Shown here piece after piece: positions 1 through 9,856 of a DNA stretch of 64,000 nt. Made by a program: the position numbers and the translations under genes. Location of the stretch: positions 62,001 through 126,000 of the forward strand of contig NTJN01000001.1 in NCBI GenBank assembly GCA_002457515.1. Reading direction: 5' to 3'. Position 1 is the first letter of the stretch; each line of letters opens with the position of its first letter. The stretch is from Pelagibacterales bacterium MED-G40. GTDB lineage: Bacteria; Pseudomonadota; Alphaproteobacteria; Pelagibacterales; Pelagibacteraceae. Under the pieces are notes generated by a model. The model saw nothing but the letters and a program-made list of their open reading frames with translations, was not told where the DNA came from and searched no databases.

Positions 1-584
1 ACATCTTTTGAATGTTGAGTAGAAATAACTATTGAAGTTACTTTTTTTGGTTTTTCGTTTTCATATAAAATAGTTACCTGGCTTTTAGAGTCTGGTTCTA
101 TACCCTCCAAATTACCTTTTTTCCTATCCTCTGCCATTAATCTCAAAATTTTGTGAGAAAAATGAATTGGAGCTGGCATTAAATCTTTTGTTTCATCACA
201 GGCATATCCAAACATTATACCTTGATCGCCTGCGCCTTCATCTTTGTTTCCTTTAGAGTCTACACCCATAGCTATATCTGTTGATTGTTCGTGTAAATGA
301 GTTTCTATGTTTGCTGTTTTCCAACTAAATCCTTTTTGATCATAACCAATATCTTTTATACATTTTCTTACTTTCTCAATAATTTCTTCGCTTTTAATTT
401 TTGGTCCTCTAGTCTCGCCCGCAAGAACAACTTTGTTAGTGGTTGCTAAAGTTTCACATGCAACTCTTGCAAAAGGCTCTTTTGCTAAATAAGTATCTAC
501 GACCATGTCAGAAATTCGATCACAAACTTTGTCGGGATGCCCCTCAGAAACAGACTCGCTTGTAAATAAAAAATTTTTACTCAT
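1..584 (-). CDS. metK: S-adenosylmethionine synthetase (partial, runs off window start)
   Basis: Minus-strand translation [30 protein letters not shown]...[19 protein letters not shown] at 584 overlaps lnt stop (ATGA). Confidence 0.96.
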   Translation of the reverse strand, partial: MSKNFLFTSESVSEGHPDKVCDRISDMVVDTYLAKEPFARVACETLATTNKVVLAGETRGPKIKSEEIIEKVRKCIKDIGYDQKGFSWKTANIETHLHEQSTDIAMGVDSKGNKDEGAGDQGIMFGYACDETKDLMPAPIHFSHKILRLMAEDRKKGNLEGIEPDSKSQVTILYENEKPKKVTSIVISTQHSKD

Positions 585-2158
585 TTAAATCTATTTTTTA
601 ATGTTAAAAAGATGACTGTATATGTAAATAAAAGTAAAAAAAATATCAAATCATTTCTATTTTTAAAATTATTTTGAATTAACGGTACTTTTAATTCTAT
701 ATTCCCAGATTCGTAAGGTTCTAGCCTTTTTATTGGAATACCTTTATTGTTTATAAATGCACTTATCCCCTTGTTTGCTGATCTTAAAAGATATGTATTG
801 CTCTCAATAGCTCTAAAAGTTGCTTTTGAAAAATGTTGATAAGGACCAATAGTACCTCCAAACCATCCATCTTCAGATATATTAAGTATGAAGTTTAAAT
901 CATCGATTGTATTTTGAGTCATTTCAGGAAAAATGATTTCATAACATATTAAAGGTAAAATTTTATAATCATAAATAATTAAATTTTGCTGTTTAGTTCC
1001 TTTTGAAAAAGAACCATAACCGCGTGAAATTTTTTTTAAACCAAAGTCATTTAAAAAATCTTCAAAAGGTAGAAACTCACCAAATGGGACGAGTTTTTGT
1101 TTATTATATTTATAAATAATTTCAAAATTATTATTTACCGCGACTAAGCTGTTAAAATAATGTTCTTTATCTGAATATTCATTTCTTAAGTTAATACCAA
1201 ATATAATAGTATGGTCGTTTGAAAAATTTTTTTGAAAAATGCTTTTAATTTTCTTAACCTCAGAATAACTATATCCCCCAAAAACCCCCTCTGGCCAAAT
1301 AAACAGAGTTTTTTCATTTTTTTTTGGCTCACTAAACTTAATTATTTCTAAAATTTGATTATTTAACTCAACTTGTGACAAATCATAATTTAAATCAAAA
1401 TTAGGTGAAACTATTTTAATTCTTGTTAAATTATTTTCATTTTGTCCTAGATTATTGATAAATTTAGTGTTTTTGTTAATTGAAAAAGAACCATAAATAT
1501 AATTTGAGAAAAACAGTAAAATTAAAAAGAAAAATATTGACAAATTCAGATTGTTTTTTCTATGCATTATTAATAGCGGAGAGCAAAAAATTGTTAAAGT
1601 AAGTAGGTTAAATGCAAATAAACCTATTGGATTTAAAATTTGCAATATTTCAATAAACCAAGACCAGCTATAAGCCCATAGATTCCAGGGAAAGCCAGTA
1701 AAAATTTTAGCTCTTAAATAATCTAAAAATGAAAGTGAGGCACAAAAAAATAATATTGAAGGAAAATTGTTTTTTAAAAATGGTCCGACAATAATTGTAC
1801 TCACCCCATAAAATAAACCAAGAAATAATGGAATTAAAAATAATGATAAAGGGATAAGGTAATTTAAATCTGAGTCAAAAGTTAGTGAATTAGAAATCCA
1901 GTGTGTTCCAGTTAGAAAAAAGCCAACACCAAAAAAATAACCAATATAAAATAAGTTTATTAGATAAGGTTTTTTTCTGTAGGTACTTTTTGACTTTTTA
2001 TTCACATAAACAAGAATTGCAAATAAGCATGGAATAATTAAAAAATTCAAAAAAGTTAAGTTATATGGTTGAAAAGTTAAAACAGTTAACATTCCTAAAA
2101 CTAAGGGAAATAAAAAAACAAGGCTGACTCTTTTATTGATTAAATTTTCTAAAAGCAT
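581..2158 (-). CDS. lnt: Apolipoprotein N-acyltransferase
   Basis: N-terminal multi-TM region plus nitrilase-like domain ([38 protein letters not shown]). Confidence 0.93.
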   Translation of the reverse strand: MLLENLINKRVSLVFLFPLVLGMLTVLTFQPYNLTFLNFLIIPCLFAILVYVNKKSKSTYRKKPYLINLFYIGYFFGVGFFLTGTHWISNSLTFDSDLNYLIPLSLFLIPLFLGLFYGVSTIIVGPFLKNNFPSILFFCASLSFLDYLRAKIFTGFPWNLWAYSWSWFIEILQILNPIGLFAFNLLTLTIFCSPLLIMHRKNNLNLSIFFFLILLFFSNYIYGSFSINKNTKFINNLGQNENNLTRIKIVSPNFDLNYDLSQVELNNQILEIIKFSEPKKNEKTLFIWPEGVFGGYSYSEVKKIKSIFQKNFSNDHTIIFGINLRNEYSDKEHYFNSLVAVNNNFEIIYKYNKQKLVPFGEFLPFEDFLNDFGLKKISRGYGSFSKGTKQQNLIIYDYKILPLICYEIIFPEMTQNTIDDLNFILNISEDGWFGGTIGPYQHFSKATFRAIESNTYLLRSANKGISAFINNKGIPIKRLEPYESGNIELKVPLIQNNFKNRNDLIFFLLLFTYTVIFLTLKNRFK

Positions 2159-2620
2159 TTAATTAATTTGTTTTAAAAATTTATTTTCAATTTTTTTCAT
2201 TACTAAATAATCTCTTTTAGATTTGTGTTTATGTCCTAATAAATGTGCCAAACCATGTATCCATGTTTCATCAAATTTTAAGTAAAAATTTTTTTTATTT
2301 AAGTTAGTTTTTAATTTATTCAAGTTAATCACTATATCTCCAATATAAACAAAAGATTGTTTCCTTTTTTTTTTTGGTTTTAGTGACTCATTAGAAGGAA
2401 AAGACAAAATATCAGTTGTTTTATTTTTTTTTCTAAATTTTAAATTTAATTTAGTTATAAGTTTACTGTCTGATAACAATAATGAGAATTCTATCTTTTT
2501 ATTTTTAAGAGAAATATTATTATTTAATTTTTTAATTTTTGTTTTAATATAATTTTCTGGATTTTTAATATACTTTTTCCAATTTTTATTATCAATAAGT
2601 ACATTAATTTTTATCATCAA
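2159..2620 (-). CDS. ybeY: Endoribonuclease YbeY
   Basis: TDILSFP and zinc motif HGLAHLLGHKH; between lnt and phoH as usual. Confidence 0.92.
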   Translation of the reverse strand: MMIKINVLIDNKNWKKYIKNPENYIKTKIKKLNNNISLKNKKIEFSLLLSDSKLITKLNLKFRKKNKTTDILSFPSNESLKPKKKRKQSFVYIGDIVINLNKLKTNLNKKNFYLKFDETWIHGLAHLLGHKHKSKRDYLVMKKIENKFLKQIN

Positions 2621-3605
2621 AATTTTTTTGATAGGCTTGAATAATTTTTGAAACCAATGGATGCCTTACTACATCTCTGTGGTCAAATTCGATGGTTTTA
2701 ATTCCACTTATGTTTTTTAAAATGTTTTTTGATTTAATTAAACCTGAATTATTTTTATTTAATAGATCAATTTGAGATGGATCTCCGTTAACTACTAGTT
2801 TTGAATTTTCGCCTATTCGTGTTAGAAACATTTTTATTTGAGTAGTTGTTGCATTTTGAGCTTCATCTAATATTGCAAAAGAATTTCTTAAGGTTCTTCC
2901 TCGCATAAAAGCTAAGGGCGCTATCTCAATTTCTCCTGTTTCTATTTTTCTTTGTATTTTTTCAAAGCCAAATAAATCATATAAAGCGTCATACAAAGGT
3001 CTTAAATATGGATCTACTTTTTCTTTCATGTCCCCTGGTAGAAAACCAAGTTTTTCTCCAGCTTCTACTGCTGGTCTAGACAGTATTACCCTTTCAACTT
3101 TTTTTTCCATCAATAAAGTAATCGCAACTGAAACAGCTAAAAAACTTTTTCCAGTTCCAGCAGGTCCCAACGCCATAATTATACTGTTCTCTTTTAATGC
3201 TTGAATATATTCGGATTGTTTTTTTGATCTTGCTATAACTGACTTTTTTGGAGTTTTAATTAAATGCTCTAATGGCTGGATATTTTTACCTGCTGTCCCA
3301 ATATTTTTGTTCACTGACAAAACTATATCATTTTTTTCAATTAAATTAGTCAAAAGAAATTTGTTTAAAAGAAACTTTATAGCTTCAGATATATTAGATA
3401 TATCCTCACTTTTACCTTTTGCGGTAATTGAATTTCCTCTAAAAAAAATATTTGTATTTGTCAATTTTTCTAATTCTAACAAATTATTGTTAAATTCGCC
3501 TACAATAGCCATAAGAGCATCATTGTCGAGAATCTGGATATTGACGGTTTCTTTATCGATTTTCCTGATTATATAACTCTCAGTAAATTTACTTACTTTA
3601 GACAT
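2604..3605 (-). CDS. PhoH-like ATPase (PhoL type)
   Basis: Walker A GPAGTGKS, LSRPAVEAGEKLGFLPGD, DEAQNAT. Confidence 0.93.
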   Translation of the reverse strand: MSKVSKFTESYIIRKIDKETVNIQILDNDALMAIVGEFNNNLLELEKLTNTNIFFRGNSITAKGKSEDISNISEAIKFLLNKFLLTNLIEKNDIVLSVNKNIGTAGKNIQPLEHLIKTPKKSVIARSKKQSEYIQALKENSIIMALGPAGTGKSFLAVSVAITLLMEKKVERVILSRPAVEAGEKLGFLPGDMKEKVDPYLRPLYDALYDLFGFEKIQRKIETGEIEIAPLAFMRGRTLRNSFAILDEAQNATTTQIKMFLTRIGENSKLVVNGDPSQIDLLNKNNSGLIKSKNILKNISGIKTIEFDHRDVVRHPLVSKIIQAYQKNFDDKN

Positions 3606-4915
3606 TATAGGGAAATTTCTCCAAAAAGTGTGTTTTGGTTAAAATTTGTAACTTTAACATCATAAATTTTTCCAGTTAAATCTTGATCATTTTTAACTAT
3701 TACAGCATTTGCATATTTGTCTCTTCCAAAATATTCTCCTTCTTTTTTATTTAAAGAGTTTTCAAACAAAACTTCTACTTTTTTGTCTAAAAGTTTTTGA
3801 CGGTAATTTTTTACAATTTCATCAGATTTTCTTTGAAATATCATTAATCTTTTTTTAGCTATCTTTTCGTCAATAATTTTCAATTTAGATGCTGGAGTCC
3901 CTGGTCTAGGGCTAAAAACAAATGAATATGAGTTGATAAAATCAACTTTATCCAATAAAGCTAAAGTTAAGTTAAAATCTTCATCGGTCTCTCCCGGATA
4001 ACCAATTATAAAATCGCTAGAAAACTTTATAGATGAATTTTTATCTTTCAATTTTTTTACAGTACCAAAATAATCGTTGATATTATGTTTTCGATTCATA
4101 AGTTTTAAAATTTTACTAGATCCGCTTTGAACAGGCAAATGAACAAGGGGCATCAATTTTTGACAATTTTTATATGCACCAATCAAATCATCAGTCATAT
4201 CTTTTGGATGTGAAGTAGTATACCTTATTCTTTCCAATCCGCTCATTTCGTTTAACTCACATATTAAATCTGAAAGTAAAAAATTTTTTGAATTATATGC
4301 ATTAACGTTTTGTCCTAATAATGTTATTTCTTTCGTGCCTCCATCGATCAACTGTTTTGCCTCAGATATAATTTCATGATTAGATCTTGAATATTCAGGC
4401 CCTCTTGTATAAGGAACAACACAAAAATTACAAAACTTATCACAGCCCTCTTGAATAGTAAGAAAAGAGGACGTCTTAGAATCTTTTGTTTTAATTAAAT
4501 TTAAACTATCAAATTTTTCAATCACATCAAATTCTGTGCTATTGACTCTCCTTTTCTCAATTTCAATTTTATTCATTATTTTTGGAATTTTGTGATATGA
4601 CTGTGGTCCAAATACTCCATCAATATAGCTCTCTCTTTTTAACATTTCTTCACCTTCGGCTTGAGCTACGCAGCCAGTAACTAAAAGAATAGGTTTTTTT
4701 TTATTTCTAAATTTTTTTTTGAGTCTTCCTACATCGTCATAAACTTTATCCGTAGCCTTCTCTCTAATGTGACAGGTGTTTAATACATAGCAACTTGTTT
4801 CTGAGATATTTTCTGTTTGAGTATAACCAATCTTTTTAAATAAATCCAAAATACGATTGCTATCATACTCATTCATTTGGCATCCAAAAGTTTTAATAAA
4901 AATTTTTTTATTCAA
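3605..4915 (-). CDS. miaB: tRNA-2-methylthio-N6-dimethylallyladenosine synthase
   Basis: FIKTFGCQMNEYDS, radical SAM motif CDKFCNFC, TRAM-like C-terminus. Confidence 0.95.
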   Translation of the reverse strand: MNKKIFIKTFGCQMNEYDSNRILDLFKKIGYTQTENISETSCYVLNTCHIREKATDKVYDDVGRLKKKFRNKKKPILLVTGCVAQAEGEEMLKRESYIDGVFGPQSYHKIPKIMNKIEIEKRRVNSTEFDVIEKFDSLNLIKTKDSKTSSFLTIQEGCDKFCNFCVVPYTRGPEYSRSNHEIISEAKQLIDGGTKEITLLGQNVNAYNSKNFLLSDLICELNEMSGLERIRYTTSHPKDMTDDLIGAYKNCQKLMPLVHLPVQSGSSKILKLMNRKHNINDYFGTVKKLKDKNSSIKFSSDFIIGYPGETDEDFNLTLALLDKVDFINSYSFVFSPRPGTPASKLKIIDEKIAKKRLMIFQRKSDEIVKNYRQKLLDKKVEVLFENSLNKKEGEYFGRDKYANAVIVKNDQDLTGKIYDVKVTNFNQNTLFGEISL

Positions 4916-4919
4916 GATA

Positions 4920-5348
4920 TTAATTTTTTTTAATTTTTGATCCGTATAATTCCAGTTTGTGGTCTACTAGTTTATACCCTAACTTTTGTGCAATTTTACT
5001 TTGTAGCGCTCCAATGTCTTTATCTACAAACTCAACTATTTCACCAGTATTTATATCTATTAAATGATTGTGATGCTCTTCAGTGATTGGTTCATATCTT
5101 GATTTACCTTCTTTAAAATCGTGTCTAATTAAAATACCAGACTCTTCAAAAAGTTTAATGGTTCTGTAAACAGTTGCAATGCTGATTTTCTTGTCTATAG
5201 AAGTAGCCCTTTTATGTAACTCATCAACATCAGGATGATCTTTAGATCCATAAGTTTCTTTTGAATCTGAAATAACCTTTGCAATAACTTTTCTTTGCTC
5301 AGTTAGTCTGACGCCTTTTTCTTTACATTTATCTTCTATTGTACTCAT
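4920..5348 (-). CDS. fur: Fur family transcriptional regulator
   Basis: RLTEQRKVIAKVI, ISIATVYRTIKLFEESGI, HHNHLID; ATG at 5348 preferred over the TTG at 5360. Confidence 0.88.
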   Translation of the reverse strand: MSTIEDKCKEKGVRLTEQRKVIAKVISDSKETYGSKDHPDVDELHKRATSIDKKISIATVYRTIKLFEESGILIRHDFKEGKSRYEPITEEHHNHLIDINTGEIVEFVDKDIGALQSKIAQKLGYKLVDHKLELYGSKIKKN

Positions 5349-5361
5349 ATTTAATTCCAAT

Positions 5362-5745
5362 TTAACTTATATAGAGTGGTTTAATCAATTTATTTTCTAA
5401 AAGATTTTTTTCAATTAAAAGCTCAATATTTTTAAGGTTAAATTCGTTTAATAAATTGCTTTTATAGCCATATAATTTAGCTCCTTTAGATAATTTTATT
5501 CCTTTTGCCACAGCTAATGAAACTCTGATTGATGAAAAGCTACCTGGGCCCTGGTTCACGATAATAGAAAAATTTTTATCAACATTAGCTTTATTTTTTT
5601 TTAAAAATTCAGCTATATTGCCCACAAGCATATCATTTGCTTTATTATTAATTTGAAATTTTTTAACAAAAAAATTATTATTAATTCTTAAACCAATTGA
5701 ATCATTTTTACCTGTGCAATTTATTATTAAAAAGTCTTTAATCAT
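5362..5745 (-). CDS. tsaB: TsaB-like tRNA threonylcarbamoyladenosine protein, short form (127 aa)
   Basis: N-terminal ASKHA-like half with GPGSFSSIRVSLAVAKGI; ends directly before fur. Confidence 0.75.
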   Translation of the reverse strand: MIKDFLIINCTGKNDSIGLRINNNFFVKKFQINNKANDMLVGNIAEFLKKNKANVDKNFSIIVNQGPGSFSSIRVSLAVAKGIKLSKGAKLYGYKSNLLNEFNLKNIELLIEKNLLENKLIKPLYIS

Positions 5746-6760
5746 AATTTTATTTCTAGCAGTTTTTCCTATTACAAAAAACTCCTATTCCGCATCTAAT
5801 AAATTTGAAGATTATGGAGTAATTGCAGTTATGTATCATAGATTCAATGAAAATAAATACCCCTCTACGAATATCAGAGTTGAAGATTTTACAAAACACA
5901 TCAGTCTTATAAAAGCAGAAAATTTAACCTTTTTAAAGGCTGAGGAGTTTGAAAATCATATAAATTCAAAAAATACTGAAAGAAAAATTTTATTAACAAT
6001 TGATGATGGTTTTGAGTCTTTTTATTTAAATGCTTGGCCAATTCTTAAAGCTGAAAAAATACCTTTTATATTATTTGTAAGTACAAGAGAGGTTGGAGCT
6101 AATAATTATATGAGTTGGGATCAAATTAGAGAAATAGCTAAAGAAGATTTTGTGCATATTGGAAATCATAGTCATACTCATGAGTATCTTATAGATAGAA
6201 CTAATAAAGAAATAGAGGAAGATATAAAAAAATCAATAGCAATTTTTAAAAAAGAACTTGGATTTAACTCACCATTTTTTTCTTACCCTTTTGGAGAATA
6301 CAGTCTGGAGTTTAAAGAGATTATTAAAAATTTAAATTTTAAATATGCTTTTGGTCAACATTCTGGAGTAGCTGATGAGTCAAAAGATCTTTTTGAACTT
6401 CCGAGATTTCCTATTAATGAAAAATATGGTGAAACAAAAAGATTCAAAAGTATATTAAAAACATTGCCTTTTAAGTATGAGGAAATTACACCAAAAGAAA
6501 AATATATAAACGACTCTACAAATCCACCAAATGTAAAAATAAAATTTTATAAAAATATCAAAAATATTAATTTAATAAATTGTTACTCCAACGAAGAAAA
6601 TAAATGGAGAAAATCTAATATCAAATTCACTAACGACTATGAGGTCCAAGTATTACTTGAGGGAAAGTTTACCACTGAAAGAGGTCGTATCAATTGTTCT
6701 TTGCAAGATAACGGCTTTTGGAGATGGTTAGGAATACAATTTGTTATAGCGGAAAAATAA
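5714..6760 (+). CDS. Polysaccharide deacetylase (NodB/CE4-like)
   Basis: Signal peptide; VMYHRF, LLTIDDGFESF, GNHSHTH, SYPFGEY. Confidence 0.88.
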   Translation: MQFIIKKSLIIILFLAVFPITKNSYSASNKFEDYGVIAVMYHRFNENKYPSTNIRVEDFTKHISLIKAENLTFLKAEEFENHINSKNTERKILLTIDDGFESFYLNAWPILKAEKIPFILFVSTREVGANNYMSWDQIREIAKEDFVHIGNHSHTHEYLIDRTNKEIEEDIKKSIAIFKKELGFNSPFFSYPFGEYSLEFKEIIKNLNFKYAFGQHSGVADESKDLFELPRFPINEKYGETKRFKSILKTLPFKYEEITPKEKYINDSTNPPNVKIKFYKNIKNINLINCYSNEENKWRKSNIKFTNDYEVQVLLEGKFTTERGRINCSLQDNGFWRWLGIQFVIAEK

Positions 6761-6762
6761 TT

Positions 6763-8289
6763 TTATAAATTCAATTCTTTACGTACAACTGAATTACTTA
6801 ATAAAACATTTTCAAATTCATCTAATGAATTTTGATCAATAATTTGTTCAAGAACTTTAGTATAAGTTTTTCCAGTTTGAGCATAATTATCTAAAGTGTC
6901 AGTCAGAGAAATACCTTTTATTGGTTTATTCCTTTTTCTCAATGTATATCTTTTTTCTCTAAATTTAGAATAACCCTTATGAGTGTTCAAATTATTCTTA
7001 TAAGCTTTTACTGATGCTCTTAAAATTGGAAATTTTAAAATCTTATGGCCTTGATGTTGTCCTTTGTCTAATGGTTCAATGCCTTGTCCAGTCCAAGTCC
7101 ACTGACCGAAGATTGCATTTCCTTCTAAGGCAAATCTCGATGTCCCCCAACCACTTTCTTTAGCTGCTTGAGCAAGAGCAATTGAAATCGGAATTATATC
7201 CATTCTCTTTTTAAGCTCATTAATGTCTGAATTTTTTACCTTATACTCTCTAAGTTTTTGCCTTAACCAAGATTTTTCTTTCTCTGAAGTAATTTTCTTT
7301 GATTGTATTTTTTTAAGTTTTAATCTGTCATCAGTAATTTTTTCGTTCTCAGCAACAACCAAAGGTAAAACAATCTTTATAAAAGTATCTTTTTTTAATT
7401 TACTGTCTTTAATTTCATCTAAATCTTTTGGAAATTGAGTAAAATATATTGGCTTAACTCTTTTCTCATTTCTTACTTTTCTCAAGTCATATTGCACGTC
7501 ATTAAACAAACTTAAAACTGTCTCTGTTTTAAGGTTTAAATTTGGTAAAACAAATTCCTTAACTGAATTAGTATTATTCTGTTTTTTAGGTTGAACTTTA
7601 GCCTGTTTTTGCTTCGGCTTAGTTACTGGTTCATTTTTTTTCTCTTCTGCTAATTTCTTATTAACAGTTTTTTCTTTTATTGTTTTTTTCTCAATCTCTT
7701 TATCTTGAAGAGTCTCAGTATAAAAATTAATAAAAGTATCTTTTCCAAAATATCCTGCAACCCCAAATAAAAATAGAAAAGCAGAAATTAAAATTACTGA
7801 TACTAGTTGATTTACTTTTTTTGTTTCAATATCAAAATTATAAATTCCATTAAAAAACTTGAGGGTCGTTTTGCTTACAAATGAACAGAAGTTTAATATT
7901 GCTCTACCTGTTCCAAAAATTATATTTACTATAGTCTTTGCCACATAAGAAAAAAAATTTAAAATTGAATTATTAGTATCTAAAAAGAAATTAATAATTG
8001 ACTTTTTTATTGATGCAAAAAATTTGTAAATGGAGTTTGATACAGAAGAGAAAAAATTTCCAATTCTATTTCCTGTTGAGAATATAGGTTTGGAAATTTT
8101 TTTTGCTTGAATTTCAAATATATTTTTCTTGAGTTCCGTTGGTATTGGAACTTTATTTTTTTTCAAAATATGCTCTATTTGAGCAGTTGTTAAATACTTT
8201 TTATTTCTTTCGTATACTTGTATCTCAGCAATTTTATATATTTCTGAAAGTTCTAACAGTTTATCTCTATAGCTTAAGTTTTTTTTCAT
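6763..8289 (-). CDS. Bax-like glucosaminidase-domain protein with N-terminal 11-residue repeat region and one TM segment
   Basis: C-terminal ISIALAQAAKESGWGTSRFALEGNAIFGQW matches the glucosaminidase/Bax family; TM QLVSVILISAFLFLFGVAGYF. Confidence 0.85.
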   Translation of the reverse strand: MKKNLSYRDKLLELSEIYKIAEIQVYERNKKYLTTAQIEHILKKNKVPIPTELKKNIFEIQAKKISKPIFSTGNRIGNFFSSVSNSIYKFFASIKKSIINFFLDTNNSILNFFSYVAKTIVNIIFGTGRAILNFCSFVSKTTLKFFNGIYNFDIETKKVNQLVSVILISAFLFLFGVAGYFGKDTFINFYTETLQDKEIEKKTIKEKTVNKKLAEEKKNEPVTKPKQKQAKVQPKKQNNTNSVKEFVLPNLNLKTETVLSLFNDVQYDLRKVRNEKRVKPIYFTQFPKDLDEIKDSKLKKDTFIKIVLPLVVAENEKITDDRLKLKKIQSKKITSEKEKSWLRQKLREYKVKNSDINELKKRMDIIPISIALAQAAKESGWGTSRFALEGNAIFGQWTWTGQGIEPLDKGQHQGHKILKFPILRASVKAYKNNLNTHKGYSKFREKRYTLRKRNKPIKGISLTDTLDNYAQTGKTYTKVLEQIIDQNSLDEFENVLLSNSVVRKELNL

Positions 8290-8292
8290 TTT

Positions 8293-8838
8293 TTAATTTG
8301 CTTCTACTGATTTTACTTCTTCTACATAATGACAAAGTAGATTTTGTACCCCTTGTTTTAAAGTCATTAAAGAACTTGGACAACCAGAACAGCTCCCTTG
8401 CAACTCAACTGTTACTACACCGTTTTTAAAAGATTTAAATTTTATATCTCCACCATCTCTTGCAACTGCGGGTCTTATTTTCGTATCTAAAACTTCTTGA
8501 ATTTTTTTGATAACTTCGTCAACTTTTTCCCCTGAAATTTTTTTAGTAATTGATTCTAAAATCGGCTTTTTATTCTTCTCAAAATAGTCATTAATATACG
8601 ATACTACGGTTGGCTTAAGAGCATCCCATGAAATACTATTGCTTTTTTTAACTGTTAAGAAGTTTTGCGCTAATAAAATTAATTCAACTCCTTCTACTTC
8701 AAGTAATTTTTTTATAAAAATATTATTTATTTTATCTTTATCCTTTTTTTGAAATTCTTCCATACCAACAGAGGATATAACGTTCTCCGATAAAAATTTT
8801 AGAGAGTCCGGATTAGGTGTTTGTTCTGTGTGTATCAT
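8293..8838 (-). CDS. NifU/Nfu-type Fe-S cluster scaffold
   Basis: N-terminal MIHTEQTPNPDSLKF, C-terminal GSCSGCPSS motif. Confidence 0.93.
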   Translation of the reverse strand: MIHTEQTPNPDSLKFLSENVISSVGMEEFQKKDKDKINNIFIKKLLEVEGVELILLAQNFLTVKKSNSISWDALKPTVVSYINDYFEKNKKPILESITKKISGEKVDEVIKKIQEVLDTKIRPAVARDGGDIKFKSFKNGVVTVELQGSCSGCPSSLMTLKQGVQNLLCHYVEEVKSVEAN

Positions 8839-8850
8839 GCGTAATGTATA

Positions 8851-9855
8851 TTACAATAATCCCACTATTTCACGTATCTTTTTTAGGTTCTCCTCAGCTT
8901 TTTTTAAAGCTTTTTCTCTGCCTTTATTCAAAACTTGTTCTAGATAGGCTTTATCATCGATTAATTCCTTAATTTTTTTACCTACGGGGCAAATTGTTGC
9001 AACTAAACTATCTGAAAGTTTATTCTTCAGAAAAGAAAATTCTTTACCTTCCATTTCAGAAAGAATTTTTTGAATTGGAGTTTTTTTTAAGTCAGCATAA
9101 ATCTTTAATAGGTTAAGTGCTTCAGGTCTCTTTTCTAATTCTTTTTCCTGACCAGGTATTGGCGAAGAGTCTGTCTTAGCTTTTTTTATTTTTTTTACTA
9201 TTTCGTCGGCACTATCTTTCAAATCAATTCGAGAATAATCTGACTCTTCAGATTTGCTCATTTTTTTCGTTCCGTCTCTTAAACTCATCACTCTTGAAAT
9301 ATTTTTTTGAATTAAGGGTTCTGGTATGGGGAAAAAATTTTCTGATTTAAAATCTTTGTTAAATTTTTGTGCTACATCTCTACACAATTCCAAATGTTGT
9401 TTTTGATCTGCCCCAACTGGTACATGTGTTGCTTTATAAAGTAGTATATCTGCAGCCATAAGATTCGGGTAAATGTATAAACCAACACTTGCTTTTTCTT
9501 TATCTGATCCAGCTTTATCTTTAAATTGTGTCATCCTATTCAACCAACCAATTCTTGAGACGCAATTAAGTATCCATGCTAACTCTGCATGACCGCTTAC
9601 TGATGATTGGTTAAATATAATATTTTTATTCTCATCTAAACCTATTGCTAAAAAAGCTGCAGTTGTTTCAAAGATATTTTGTTTAAGTTCTTTAGGATTT
9701 TGAAAAGTTGTAATCGCATGTAGATCGACTACACAAAATATACATTCCATTTCTTTCTGAAGCGATACAAAGTTTGTGAGAGCTCCTAAATAATTTCCTA
9801 AATGAAGATTGCCAGTTGGTTGAACACCTGAAAAAGCTAATTTTTTAATACTCAT
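8851..9855 (-). CDS. trpS: Tryptophanyl-tRNA synthetase
   Basis: SGVQPTGNLHLGNYLGAL, KKMSKS. Confidence 0.97.
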   Translation of the reverse strand: MSIKKLAFSGVQPTGNLHLGNYLGALTNFVSLQKEMECIFCVVDLHAITTFQNPKELKQNIFETTAAFLAIGLDENKNIIFNQSSVSGHAELAWILNCVSRIGWLNRMTQFKDKAGSDKEKASVGLYIYPNLMAADILLYKATHVPVGADQKQHLELCRDVAQKFNKDFKSENFFPIPEPLIQKNISRVMSLRDGTKKMSKSEESDYSRIDLKDSADEIVKKIKKAKTDSSPIPGQEKELEKRPEALNLLKIYADLKKTPIQKILSEMEGKEFSFLKNKLSDSLVATICPVGKKIKELIDDKAYLEQVLNKGREKALKKAEENLKKIREIVGLL

Positions 9856-9856
9856 T

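Noticed and set aside
1-584. SAM riboswitch upstream of metK
   Set aside because: metK start overlaps the lnt stop, so there is no leader region.
3307-3576. Antisense or out-of-frame ORFs from the track (also 7223, 12584, 13989, 15257, 16418, 17054, 17418, 18243, 19280, 19607, 19955, 22681, 29707, 29972, 32692, 34933, 35673, 38611, 49348, 57424 and similar)
   Set aside because: They lie inside strong conserved genes, are low-complexity F/L/S-rich and match no family; expected in AT-rich DNA.
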